In this document: positions 19,311 through 29,179 of the stretch, one piece after another
How the letters are laid out: every line of letters starts with the position of its first letter
Numbering within the stretch: position 1 is the first letter of the stretch
Source of the DNA: Anaerolineaceae bacterium
Lineage (GTDB): Bacteria > Chloroflexota > Anaerolineae > Anaerolineales > Anaerolineaceae
Direction of reading: 5' to 3'
Assembly (NCBI GenBank): GCA_019429225.1
Contig: JAHYJK010000006.1
Location: 1 to 54,710, forward strand
Length of the DNA: 54,710 bases
The notes under the pieces: generated by a model
Database searches by the model: none
What the model was told of the DNA's origin: nothing
What the model saw: the letters and a program-made list of their open reading frames with translations, nothing else
Made by a program: the position numbers and the translations under genes

Positions 19311-20513
19311 TTAATCCATCAAAAGTGTTTCTTCGATAATGGGTAGTGCCCAGTCTAAAATTTCTTTTGAAATGATCAATGGTGGAGCAAAGCGAATAAC
19401 ATTATCATGTGTTTCTTTTGCCAGGATTCCTTTTCTTTTTAACACTTCACAAAAACGTCTTGCGCCACCTGCTTCGGGTTTTAATTCGACTCCAATCAGA
19501 AGCCCTCTTCCGCGAACTTCTTTAACATGCTTGCTGGAAATTTTCTTTAATTCTTCAATAAAATAATTTCCCAGTTCTTCAGCACGTTCAATTAATTTTT
19601 CATCCCTAATCACATTTAAAGCCGCTCGCGCAACAGCTGCACCCAGAGGATTACCTCCGAATGTTGATCCGTGTTCTCCAGGTTGGAATAACCCCATTAT
19701 TTCGCGATCTGCTAAGACAGCAGAAACTGGGTAAAATCCACCAGATAAAGCTTTTCCAATGATCATCATATCTGGGCGAACGTTTTCATGCTGGCAGGCA
19801 AATAGTTTTCCAGTTCTTCCCAGTCCAGTTTGAATTTCGTCAGCAATGAAAAGTATATTATTCTGTTGACAAAGATTTACCACAGACTGTAAATATCCTT
19901 TGGGAGGAATGATTACACCCCCTTCGCCCTGGATGGGTTCTAACATGATTGCTGCTGTATTCGGGGTAATTGCACTTTCTAAAGACTTCAGGTCACCATA
20001 TTTAACGGTTATAAAACCTGGTGTGAATGGGCCAAATTCTTTTTTGTAATATTCTTCCGTTGAAAAAGAAATGATTGTGATGGTTCTTCCATGAAAATTG
20101 CCATCCGCAACAATGATTTCACTTTCATAATAGGGGATTTCTTTGGTTTTATAAGCCCATTTACGTGCTAATTTAATAGCAGTTTCTACAGCTTCTGCAC
20201 CACTATTCATGGGTAAAGACATCTCGTATCCAGTCATTTCGGATAATTCCTTGTAAAACAGAGGAAGCTGTTGATTACGAAATGCTCTTGAGGTCAGTGT
20301 TACTTTTTTTGCCTGTTCAATCATTGCATCTAAAATTTTTGGATGGACATGTCCTTGATTTAACGCTGAATATGCACTAAGACAATCTAAATATTTATTT
20401 CCTTCAACATCAAAAACCCAGACACCTTCACCACGTTCAATCACAACATCCAGCGGATGATAGTTGTGGGCACCATATTTTTCTTCAATTTCAATATATT
20501 CTTTTGATTCCAT
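19311..20513 (-). CDS. rocD: Ornithine aminotransferase
   Basis: YGAHNYHPLDVVIERGEGVWVFDVEGNKYLDCLSAYSALNQGH, FIADEIQTGLGRTGK. Confidence 0.93.
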   Translation of the reverse strand: MESKEYIEIEEKYGAHNYHPLDVVIERGEGVWVFDVEGNKYLDCLSAYSALNQGHVHPKILDAMIEQAKKVTLTSRAFRNQQLPLFYKELSEMTGYEMSLPMNSGAEAVETAIKLARKWAYKTKEIPYYESEIIVADGNFHGRTITIISFSTEEYYKKEFGPFTPGFITVKYGDLKSLESAITPNTAAIMLEPIQGEGGVIIPPKGYLQSVVNLCQQNNILFIADEIQTGLGRTGKLFACQHENVRPDMMIIGKALSGGFYPVSAVLADREIMGLFQPGEHGSTFGGNPLGAAVARAALNVIRDEKLIERAEELGNYFIEELKKISSKHVKEVRGRGLLIGVELKPEAGGARRFCEVLKRKGILAKETHDNVIRFAPPLIISKEILDWALPIIEETLLMD

Positions 20514-20517
20514 TTAG

Positions 20518-21444
20518 TTACATTCCTTTTAGTAGATTTACAATTATGGCTTTTTGAGCATGGAGGCGATTATGAGCCTGTGGGAATAATCTGGAATGAG
20601 ATCCGTCAGCAACTGCATCGGTAATTTCCTGACCTCGGTGGGCAGGTAAACAATGTAATACGATCGCATCCTTATCTGCTTCATTAACCAGCTTCTCATT
20701 TACCTGATATGGAGGAAAGACGGCTTCTCGTTTTTTAGCTTCTTCTTCCTGTCCCATTGAAGTCCAGGTATCTGTATAAATAACGTGTGCATTTTTCACG
20801 GCTTCATGTGGATCTCTGCTGAAATGAATTTTAGAACCGGATTCTAAGGCAATATTCTGTCCTAATTCAATCGCCTGGGGTAGCATATCATACCCTTCAG
20901 GTGCACTCAGCGTAAAGTTAGCTCCTAATTTGGTGCAGATATGTAATAATGAAACGGCCACATTATTGCCATCACCGATAAATGTTACGTTTAAGCCTTT
21001 CATCGAACCAAAATTTTCAATAATAGTCAGGGCATCCGCCATAGCCTGACAAGGATGGTTGTAATCACTTAAACCATTTATTACAGGAATATCAGCCCAT
21101 TTTGCCAATTCGACCACATGCTCATGATCAAACACACGCGCCATGATGATATCTACATAACCAGAAATGACCCTGGCGACATCAGCAATTGATTCGCGCT
21201 TTCCGAGACCAATTTCACTAGGAGAAAGGTAAAGTGCATCACCACCAAGATGTCGCATAGCCATATCAAAGCTTACTCTGGTACGTAAACTGGGTTTCTG
21301 GAAAATCATACTCATTACTTTGTTTTTTAGAATGGGTTGATTTCCTCCAGCACTCCACTCTTTTTTTAAATCCATTGCTAATTCCAGCATATCTTGGATA
21401 TCAGAAGAGGAATAATCTGTAATGGCAATAAAATCTTTCTTCAT
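20518..21444 (-). CDS. argF: Ornithine carbamoyltransferase
   Basis: KPSLRTRVSFDMAMRHLGG, HPCQAMADALT, HCLPAHRGQEI. Confidence 0.95.
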   Translation of the reverse strand: MKKDFIAITDYSSSDIQDMLELAMDLKKEWSAGGNQPILKNKVMSMIFQKPSLRTRVSFDMAMRHLGGDALYLSPSEIGLGKRESIADVARVISGYVDIIMARVFDHEHVVELAKWADIPVINGLSDYNHPCQAMADALTIIENFGSMKGLNVTFIGDGNNVAVSLLHICTKLGANFTLSAPEGYDMLPQAIELGQNIALESGSKIHFSRDPHEAVKNAHVIYTDTWTSMGQEEEAKKREAVFPPYQVNEKLVNEADKDAIVLHCLPAHRGQEITDAVADGSHSRLFPQAHNRLHAQKAIIVNLLKGM

Positions 21445-21579
21445 TTTTGTTCTCCTAAACTATTTTTATATATATATTACGCTCAAGCAGTATAACATAA
21501 GGTAAGATTAGCTAAAATGAATTTATTAATGATTCTTCTACAAATTTATCATTTTTTATGAAATTCTGGAGGGCATTAA

Positions 21580-22512
21580 ATGTCTTTAAGAAAATTTAGT
21601 CTTTTTGTACTTATTTACAATGTGCTTGTAATCTTAATCGGTGCCCTTGTAAGGGCCACGGGTTCAGGTGCAGGATGTGGGTCTCACTGGCCAACCTGCA
21701 ATGGACAGGTTATTCCAACTTCTCCTCAGTTGGAAACCATGATCGAATTTTCACATCGAATAACAAGCGGATTAACGATCATTTTTGTCCTTTTACTTTT
21801 TATTTGGGTTTTTCGGATGTATGAAAAGAAATCCAAAGTAAGGTTGGCTGCCTTATTTGTTTTGATTTTCATAATTTTTGAAGCACTCATTGGTGCAGGA
21901 TTGGTTTTGTTTGAACTTACTGGAGAAAATTCTTCATTAACGCGGGCTACTGTAATCGCTTTACATCTTGTAAATACGTTTTTATTGTTGGGAAGTAATG
22001 CTTTATTGTATGAATGGATCAGTGATGGTGAGCCAAAGAAATTATTAATTAATCGAAATGCCAGACAGCTTTTTATTTTGATTTTTATATTATTTTTACT
22101 TTTAGGGGCAAGTGGAGCAATAACTGCTTTAGGAGATACCTTGTTTCCTGCAGCATCATTATCGGAAGGCATCGAGCAAGATTTTTCAGGAGAAAATTTT
22201 CTATTACAGTTAAGGATATATCACCCAATTTTTGCAGTTTTCATAGGGTTAGGTCTATTTATTATTTACAATAATTTTCTGAAGAAATCTAAAAACCAAA
22301 GATTAAATATCTATTCCAGATATCTGGCTGGTTTGTTTCTGCTTCAATTATTTTTAGGCGTTTTCAACGTAATATTACTTGCGCCTATCTGGATGCAACT
22401 CATTCATTTATTACTGGCGGACATCGTCTGGATAATTTTTATATTATGGATTAATCAGATTGTTTTTTATGGGTTGTCTGCTTCATCGCCCGGGAAACCA
22501 TTAAGTCCATAA
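21580..22512 (+). CDS. ctaA: COX15/CtaA-family heme A synthase
   Basis: GALVRATGSGAGCGSHWPTCNGQVIP, EFSHRITSG, IYHPIFA, LIHLLLAD; multiple TM segments. Confidence 0.9.
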   Translation: MSLRKFSLFVLIYNVLVILIGALVRATGSGAGCGSHWPTCNGQVIPTSPQLETMIEFSHRITSGLTIIFVLLLFIWVFRMYEKKSKVRLAALFVLIFIIFEALIGAGLVLFELTGENSSLTRATVIALHLVNTFLLLGSNALLYEWISDGEPKKLLINRNARQLFILIFILFLLLGASGAITALGDTLFPAASLSEGIEQDFSGENFLLQLRIYHPIFAVFIGLGLFIIYNNFLKKSKNQRLNIYSRYLAGLFLLQLFLGVFNVILLAPIWMQLIHLLLADIVWIIFILWINQIVFYGLSASSPGKPLSP

Positions 22513-23281
22513 TCTTATAAGTTAATGGTCCAAGAAGATTGCTTAAGTGATATAAGAATTTACTTTCCACGCCTGGAATAATGACATAATTTCTATTTTT
22601 AATTCCAATTATTATTTCGTGTGATACTTTTTGAGCGCTTAAGACGCTCGTGGCTGAACCAGAAATAATTTTTGTAATTTCTGGTTTAAATTTGTTTTCG
22701 TAAGCTAATTGAGGTGTGTCTGTATCAGGGGGGAAAACGATTGATACATGGATACCTTTTGGTTTTAATTCACTTCGTAAAACATCTGTAAAACCGCGTA
22801 CAGCGAATTTACTGGCACCATACGCAGAATAACCATACAAACCGATTACACCCGCCATCGATGAAATATTAACGATAAAGGATCCTGAAGCCATCAAAGG
22901 TAAAAGTGCCATGATGCAATTAACGGTTCCAAAATAATTTATGTCCATCAACCATCGAATTTTATCCATTTGGATTGATTCAAATTCTTCTGGGTGGGTA
23001 ACACCTGCAGAATTGATCAGCCCATCTATCTTTATATTTTTTTGACTCAGTTCATCTGCAAAAATTTTTATCTCTGAAAAATTTTGAACATCTGCTAAAA
23101 AATAATTAATTTTTGGATTTTCATCCTTAATTTGATGAATAGCCGCTAAGATTTTTTCTTCGTCTCTTGCGATTATCCAGATGTTGGCTTCTAAATTGAC
23201 CAAATCTTTTACAAGTGCCAATCCGATACCACTTGACCCACCTGTAATGATAATATTTTTATTTTTAAAATTGAACTTCAT
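22451..23281 (-). CDS. SDR-family oxidoreductase, resembles 3-ketodihydrosphingosine reductase
   Basis: NIIITGGSSGIGLALVK, NSAGVTHPEEF, YSAYGASKFAVRGF, PPDTDTPQ. Confidence 0.85.
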   Translation of the reverse strand: MKFNFKNKNIIITGGSSGIGLALVKDLVNLEANIWIIARDEEKILAAIHQIKDENPKINYFLADVQNFSEIKIFADELSQKNIKIDGLINSAGVTHPEEFESIQMDKIRWLMDINYFGTVNCIMALLPLMASGSFIVNISSMAGVIGLYGYSAYGASKFAVRGFTDVLRSELKPKGIHVSIVFPPDTDTPQLAYENKFKPEITKIISGSATSVLSAQKVSHEIIIGIKNRNYVIIPGVESKFLYHLSNLLGPLTYKIMDLMVSRAMKQTTHKKQSD

Positions 23282-23290
23282 ATTTCTCCT

Positions 23291-23998
23291 TTAGTGATGG
23301 CAAGATGAGCAATTTTCACCTGAACAGGAACCACAACCATTTCCCGATGAAGCAAAATTATTTTTTTTCAATGAATAAACTGCAATACCAAAAGCAATCG
23401 CAACATTTAATGAATTCTTTAATCCAACCATAGGAATATGTAAGTGTGCATCACATAGTTTCAAAACATCAGGATCTACTCCCGTGATTTCGTTGCCGAC
23501 CACAAGGATTGTCGGTTGCGAGAATTCAGATATATCATAATTAAAAATTGATTGAGACGTTGATGTTTTTTCTAATGCCCAAATTATATAGCCGTTTTCT
23601 TTCAAGGATTTTATGAGGGATACTGTGTTGAGGTGAGTTTCATAATTTACTGTAAATTCAGACCCTAAGGAAGTTTTGTGAACTTTTGGATTGGTTGGTG
23701 AAGGAGTTATTCCACAAAGATGAATTTTTTTTATACCAACACCATCAGCTGATCTAAAAATGGCTCCCACATTGAAAGTAGAACGAATATTATCCAGAAC
23801 AATGTTTAACTTATTAGCTTGATGAAGCTCATTATTTGCATATAGCTCTTCATGATTGAGATTTATTTCATGAATAATCAAAGTTTCTGATTTGCATTTT
23901 GGACAATTTACTCCTATCCCAGAATTTTTAGGGGCCGGAAAACGAAAATTACAATTTTGATTTGGGCATTGCCTGATTAGATAAAATTCAGTGGACAT
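23291..23998 (-). CDS. SPOUT (TrmH/SpoU-family) RNA methyltransferase with N-terminal zinc ribbon and C-terminal Cys/His tail
   Basis: DNIRSTFNVGAIFRSADGVG, VVGNEITGVDPDVL, IPMVGLKNSLNVAIAFGIAVY; CPNQNCNF..CPKC; tail CGSCSGENCSSCHH. Confidence 0.9.
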   Translation of the reverse strand: MSTEFYLIRQCPNQNCNFRFPAPKNSGIGVNCPKCKSETLIIHEINLNHEELYANNELHQANKLNIVLDNIRSTFNVGAIFRSADGVGIKKIHLCGITPSPTNPKVHKTSLGSEFTVNYETHLNTVSLIKSLKENGYIIWALEKTSTSQSIFNYDISEFSQPTILVVGNEITGVDPDVLKLCDAHLHIPMVGLKNSLNVAIAFGIAVYSLKKNNFASSGNGCGSCSGENCSSCHH

Positions 23999-24003
23999 AA
24001 ATC

Positions 24004-24651
24004 TTATTTTTTCACAACCAATTCATTTGCCATGATTATCTTTTTACGAATAATTCTCGTGAACTCTACAGGAATATTTAGCTCACTCAGTACTTCTTCT
24101 GGTCTGCCCGTAGCGCCATCTTTGGATTTTAATAACATTTTGAGATAATACGAGTCTTCCATAATAATCTCAAGATCTAATATAAGTGGTCGCAGGTCGT
24201 AAGATTTCCCTCTTCGCACTCGTATAACCGTTTCTTTGCTTTTCAGGTCATAAATGCTTTCGATTATTTTGTTTGAATCAAACTCCTCCAGAAAAAAAAC
24301 GTGATATTCAGAAGCGATAGTCTGAGTCTGCAAAGCTGGTTCTGCCAGATTGATTTCGATGATGGAATTTACCGAAATTCCGTATGGAAGAGTGTTAGTT
24401 AGTGCAGTTTCAAGAGATAATAAATCCATTTCCTGCTCCAGGAAAAAATCGACAATTTCGCAGTCACTCAGGAAACCAAGAGGTAAAGGACTGGCTTGTT
24501 GAATTTTTGGTTGTGGATGGAAACCCTGACTGTAAACTAAAGGGAGTTTAGCCCTTCTGAATGTTCTTTCCCACATTTTATGAATATCCAGGTTGGAAGT
24601 GTATCGCATACCTTCTTTTTTTGAGTAATTAATTCGGTATCGATAATTCAT
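24004..24651 (-). CDS. TIGR03936/DUF2344-type radical-SAM-associated protein
   Basis: MNYRYRINYSKKEGMRYTSNLDIHKMWERTFRRAKLPLVYSQGFHPQPKIQQASPLPLGF. Confidence 0.88.
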   Translation of the reverse strand: MNYRYRINYSKKEGMRYTSNLDIHKMWERTFRRAKLPLVYSQGFHPQPKIQQASPLPLGFLSDCEIVDFFLEQEMDLLSLETALTNTLPYGISVNSIIEINLAEPALQTQTIASEYHVFFLEEFDSNKIIESIYDLKSKETVIRVRRGKSYDLRPLILDLEIIMEDSYYLKMLLKSKDGATGRPEEVLSELNIPVEFTRIIRKKIIMANELVVKK

Positions 24652-26539
24652 TTTTACTCCTTCTGGGTGACAAGTTGGGACACTTCCAAACAATTCCAGG
24701 ATCTTCTTTACGTAAATGGTTGAATGTCTGAGTGATACCGCAGGCATAACATTGTTCTCTACAATCACCACGCAATCGCAACGAAAGGCTGTTAAGGTAT
24801 TCTGTTTTTAGGTATGTTTTCTTTACACCAGGATGAATGTGATCCCAAGGAAAAATCTCATCAATACTTCGCTCACGGTGGACATAAAAATCGGGTTCCA
24901 GATTTGCTTCAGAAAAAGCTTGAATCCAGATATCATAATTCTTGAAATCCTGCCAGGCATCGAACTTCGCTCCATTTTTCCAGGCTGTTTCAATGACTTC
25001 AGCTAATCTTCGATCACCTCGCGACAGCCAGGCTTCCATCACTGTCTCTTTTGGATCTGTCCAATTAAATTTCAATCCAGGACCTTTGAGCTCCTCCCTA
25101 AGAAGGTTTTGTTTCTGGCGAATAGACTCTTGCTGATCGCATGCAACCCATTGAAAAGGTGTATGTGGTTTGGGAACAAAAGTAGAAACACCCGCATGAA
25201 CTTTCGCTCTTCTACCAATTGCTTTTACACCAACAGCAAGAACTTTCTTACATAAAGCGGCAATTTCAGCAACATCTTCCAACGTTTCTGATGGATGACC
25301 AATCATAAAATAAAGTTTCAATGTGTGCCAACCACGTTTGAAAATCTCGAAAGCAGTTGATAGTAACATTTCTTCTGAGATCGGCTTGTTGATTATTTTA
25401 CGCATTCTCTCTGATGCTGCTTCAGGAGCTAGCGTAAAGCCACCCTGACGAGAACCTTTAAGCTTCTCCATTAATTCCACTGAAAAAGAGTCAATCCTTA
25501 ATGAAGGCAAAGAAATGGTTAAATTTTTACCAGCGAATTTATTGCTTATCTCTTCCACCAACTCCAGAACATTCGTGTAGTCACTGGAGGACAAAGATAA
25601 AAGGGCAACTTCTTCAAATCCGGTATTTTCAAGACCCGTTTCGATCGTTTGGATGATTTCCTGAACAGTCCTCTCTCTGATGGGACGATTAATCATTCCA
25701 GCATGACAAAAGCGACATCCTCGTGTGCAACCGCGCATGATTTCAACGGCGATGCGATTATGAACCACACCAATTGAGGGAACGATAAAACGAGTGGGGG
25801 CATAAGGAAGTTTACCCATGATTCGCTTTGTCACCTTTTTGGGTACATTTTTGTTTTTGATTTTCATATTGAGGAAAGTGCCGTCCGAATTGTATTGAGG
25901 ATCATACAACGATGGGACATAAACGCCATCAATAGAAGAAATTTTCAACAATAATTCATTTTTGGAGAGGTCGTCTTTTTTCCATACCTGATATGCATTA
26001 ATGACTTCTAACAGGATTTCTTCACCTTCTCCAATCAGGAATGCATCAATAAAAGGTGCCATCGGTTCAGGATTATAGGTTGCGTGACCGCCGGCAACGA
26101 TGAGCGGAAAATATTTACCTCGATTCTCTGATCGTATTGGAATTTGGCTCAGATTCAATAGATTCAGCGTGTTTGTGTAAAGGGTTTCATATGGTAGCGT
26201 AAATCCAATAATATCAAAATCTTTTAAAGGAGATTTTGTCTCCAATGAATATAATGGAATTTCATTTTTTCTGAGTAATTCTTCCATATCCTGCCATGGT
26301 GAGTATGCTCGTTCTGCCAGGCAATCTTCCCGTTGATTAATATTTTCATACAAGATTTGCAATCCCAGATTGGATAATCCAATATCGTAAATGTCAGGAA
26401 AGACCAGGGCTATCTTTGTTGAAACTTCGCCCCAATTCTTAACAACAGAATTGTATTCACCGCCTACATACCTGCCTGGTTTTTCAACAAGGGGTAGAAT
26501 TCTTTCTAGTCGATTTAATAATGATTTTTCCTGGTTCAA
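24629..26539 (-). CDS. TIGR03960-type B12-binding-domain radical SAM protein
   Basis: MRGCTRGCRFCHAGMINRPIRER radical SAM CX3CX2C; N-terminal ALVFPDIYDIGLSNLGLQILY. Confidence 0.9.
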   Translation of the reverse strand: MNQEKSLLNRLERILPLVEKPGRYVGGEYNSVVKNWGEVSTKIALVFPDIYDIGLSNLGLQILYENINQREDCLAERAYSPWQDMEELLRKNEIPLYSLETKSPLKDFDIIGFTLPYETLYTNTLNLLNLSQIPIRSENRGKYFPLIVAGGHATYNPEPMAPFIDAFLIGEGEEILLEVINAYQVWKKDDLSKNELLLKISSIDGVYVPSLYDPQYNSDGTFLNMKIKNKNVPKKVTKRIMGKLPYAPTRFIVPSIGVVHNRIAVEIMRGCTRGCRFCHAGMINRPIRERTVQEIIQTIETGLENTGFEEVALLSLSSSDYTNVLELVEEISNKFAGKNLTISLPSLRIDSFSVELMEKLKGSRQGGFTLAPEAASERMRKIINKPISEEMLLSTAFEIFKRGWHTLKLYFMIGHPSETLEDVAEIAALCKKVLAVGVKAIGRRAKVHAGVSTFVPKPHTPFQWVACDQQESIRQKQNLLREELKGPGLKFNWTDPKETVMEAWLSRGDRRLAEVIETAWKNGAKFDAWQDFKNYDIWIQAFSEANLEPDFYVHRERSIDEIFPWDHIHPGVKKTYLKTEYLNSLSLRLRGDCREQCYACGITQTFNHLRKEDPGIVWKCPNLSPRRSKNELSIPN

Positions 26540-26601
26540 ATCTTCTCCTACAATGATTCATTGACAATGCAATTTCCCAATTGTACTTGAAAATGAAACC
26601 A

Positions 26602-27393
26602 TTACAGAATTCCTTTTACCATTCCTCCATCAACTGAAAGCATTGTACCTGTCAGATAAGATGCTCTTGGGGATACGAGAAAGGCTGCAACATTCGCGAA
26701 TTCTTCTGGTTCTGCCATCCTGCCTAATGGGCTTTCAGAAGATTGTTTCGCAATTTCTTCCTCTACCGAAGAATTATTTATTTGAGCACGGTTTTCCATT
26801 AATGTTTTTACTCTTTCAGTTTTTGTCCATCCTGGCAAGATCGAGTTAAATCGAATACCATCTTTTCCTAATTCCAAGGCTAAAGTTTTTGTGAGTCCAA
26901 TTGTTGCCGCCCGTATTGAATTGGATAATATCAGGTTTGGAATTGGTTGTTTTACAGAATATGATGTGACCGTCAGTACATTACCTTGTGCAGATAATCT
27001 CAGTAAAGGTAACATTGAACGAATCAGTCTCACATGACTGAGAAATGATAATTCAAAGGCGTTATGCCAGGATTCATCATTAATTGATTCAAACGCTCCA
27101 GGTGCTGGCCCCCCTGAATTGGTGATGAGCACATCTAATGTACCAAATTTTGATTTTATAAATTCAAATAATTTAGAAGAGAAATTAACATTCGTTACAT
27201 CACCTGCAAATGGAATAACTGAACCATTTGTATTTTGGATTAATTTCTCTGCTGCCTTACCAAGTTTATCCTGATTGCGCCCATTGATTATTACAACTGC
27301 TTTTTCATTTAACAAAGTTTCAGCGATTGCATAACCAAGTCCTTGACTGGATCCTGCAATAAAAATTATCTTACCTGCTAACAGTAAATCCAT
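26602..27393 (-). CDS. SDR-family oxidoreductase
   Basis: GKIIFIAGSSQGLGYAIAE, SYLTGTMLSVDGG; start at MDLLLAGK with RBS. Confidence 0.9.
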   Translation of the reverse strand: MDLLLAGKIIFIAGSSQGLGYAIAETLLNEKAVVIINGRNQDKLGKAAEKLIQNTNGSVIPFAGDVTNVNFSSKLFEFIKSKFGTLDVLITNSGGPAPGAFESINDESWHNAFELSFLSHVRLIRSMLPLLRLSAQGNVLTVTSYSVKQPIPNLILSNSIRAATIGLTKTLALELGKDGIRFNSILPGWTKTERVKTLMENRAQINNSSVEEEIAKQSSESPLGRMAEPEEFANVAAFLVSPRASYLTGTMLSVDGGMVKGIL

Positions 27394-27404
27394 GCTTTTT
27401 CTCC

Positions 27405-27689
27405 TCATAACTTTTCTTTGGATATTATTGTTACGCGAATTTCTGGATATGAAGATTCTACAAATTCGATGATATTTTCAATCATTGAATCGAAAATCCT
27501 ACCATTTTGAGCAACAATTGCCATCCCTAATTTTGCAGATTTCCATACATCATTGAAGTCAATTTCTGATATGGATACATTATATTTTTTAGATATCCTT
27601 GAAGTAATCGAAGTTAAAATTCTTCGTTTATCTTTAAGGTTTTGAGCAAAAGGTAGATCAACTTTAATTTCAATATAACAAAGAGCCAT
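27405..27689 (-). CDS. DUF503 (YlxP-like) protein
   Basis: IEIKVDLPFAQNLKDKRRILTSITSRISKKYNVSISEID. Confidence 0.9.
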   Translation of the reverse strand: MALCYIEIKVDLPFAQNLKDKRRILTSITSRISKKYNVSISEIDFNDVWKSAKLGMAIVAQNGRIFDSMIENIIEFVESSYPEIRVTIISKEKL

Positions 27690-27731
27690 GTCATTTCATT
27701 GGATGATCAATCAGGATTAATTAAATTGTAC

Positions 27732-27760
27732 TTGCATAATTAAATTGCGTTTAGTAGAAT
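27732..27760 (+). promoter_or_regulatory. Sigma70-like promoter for folC
   Basis: TTGCAT-N17-TAGAAT. Confidence 0.5.
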
Positions 27761-27790
27761 TCAACTCTACCTTTTATTGTGGGAGTATCA

Positions 27791-29176
27791 ATGGATATCG
27801 AAACGAAATATCAAGAAGCGCTAGATTATTTATACACATTTATTGATTACAGCATGACCAGGAACATGCGCTACACCGAAGATAAGTTTAATTTGGATAG
27901 AATGCATAAATTTATGGAATTATTTGATAATCCCCACAAAAAATATCCTGTGATTCATGTTGCCGGAACGAAAGGGAAAGGATCTACATCTGCACTCATT
28001 GCCCATGCGTTATATGAACAAGGTTATAAAGTTGGTTTTTACACATCTCCCCATTTGCATGACTTTTGTGAAAGAATTCAGGTCGATTTTATCCCTTTGA
28101 AGCATGAAGAAATGGTTGCAATCGTTGACGACATGCGATCAAAAATTCCATTGGTTGCTGAAATAACTACTTTTGAATTGATGACTGCCATGGCGTTTAT
28201 CTATTTTATGAATAAGCGTGTTGACTATGCCGTAATTGAAGTTGGTTTAGGTGGGAGACTGGATGCTACGAACGTAGTTTCTCCGTTAGTTTCTGTCATT
28301 ACATCCTTATCTTTAGATCATATCAATGTCCTGGGTGATACTCTGGCAAAAATTGCATACGAAAAAGGTGGAATTATAAAGAATAATACGCCAGTGGTAG
28401 TTGCTCCTCAAAAAGATGAAGCAATTCTGGTCCTCAATAAAATCGCGGAAGAACGAAATTCGCCATTGATCCAGGTTGGGAAAGATTACTTATATGCGCA
28501 AGCAGCTAAATCTCTCAGTGGACAAAATTTCTTTGTGTGGCCTAAGGAAGATCAAATCGCAGTGAATGCATTTATCGAAAGTGCTGGACGAGAGGATTGG
28601 GAACCAACCAAGTTTCATATACCTCTCCTGGGTTTTCATCAGGTTCAAAATGCAGCCACGGCCTTTACATCATTGACAGTTCTCAGGCAAAATGGTTTAA
28701 AGATTTCAGATGATAGCATTCGAAAGGGGTTTGCCAATGTAATTTGGCCTGGTAGATTTGAAGTAATAAATCGACGACCTTTAATCGTCATAGACTCTGC
28801 CCACAATCGAGAATCGGCTTTACGATTAAGAAATGCAGTTGATGATTATTTCCCAGGTATCCCAGTCGTTTTAGTTTTTGGTGCTTCAGAAGACAAAGAT
28901 ATTGATGGAATGTTGGTCGAGCTTCTACCAAGAGTTAAGATCGTGATTACCACCAAATCCATCCACCCGAGAGCAATATCTCCTGAGGATCTTATAATTA
29001 AAGTAAATCAGATGGGAGTTCGGGCAATTCCTACGCAATCTCTTGAAGAGGCATTTGACCAGGCGCTTAAACTGGCTGGAAAAGAAAATCTCATTTTGGT
29101 GGCTGGAAGTATTTTTGTCGCTGGTGGAATGAGAGATATTTGGTTTGATTTACAAAAAAATAGAGATGAAAGGTAA
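27791..29176 (+). CDS. folC: Folylpolyglutamate synthase / dihydrofolate synthase family
   Basis: HVAGTKGKGSTSALIAHAL, DYAVIEVGLGGRLDATNVV. Confidence 0.95.
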   Translation: MDIETKYQEALDYLYTFIDYSMTRNMRYTEDKFNLDRMHKFMELFDNPHKKYPVIHVAGTKGKGSTSALIAHALYEQGYKVGFYTSPHLHDFCERIQVDFIPLKHEEMVAIVDDMRSKIPLVAEITTFELMTAMAFIYFMNKRVDYAVIEVGLGGRLDATNVVSPLVSVITSLSLDHINVLGDTLAKIAYEKGGIIKNNTPVVVAPQKDEAILVLNKIAEERNSPLIQVGKDYLYAQAAKSLSGQNFFVWPKEDQIAVNAFIESAGREDWEPTKFHIPLLGFHQVQNAATAFTSLTVLRQNGLKISDDSIRKGFANVIWPGRFEVINRRPLIVIDSAHNRESALRLRNAVDDYFPGIPVVLVFGASEDKDIDGMLVELLPRVKIVITTKSIHPRAISPEDLIIKVNQMGVRAIPTQSLEEAFDQALKLAGKENLILVAGSIFVAGGMRDIWFDLQKNRDER

Positions 29177-29179
29177 CCA

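Noticed and set aside
21480-21580. ARG-box-like sequence (aatgaatttattaatgattc) upstream of argF/ctaA
   Set aside because: Half-sites are poorly spaced and the region is AT-rich; cannot be distinguished from chance.
21726-22172. 148-aa minus-strand ORF
   Set aside because: Antisense to ctaA; composition is a reverse-complement artefact of TM codons.
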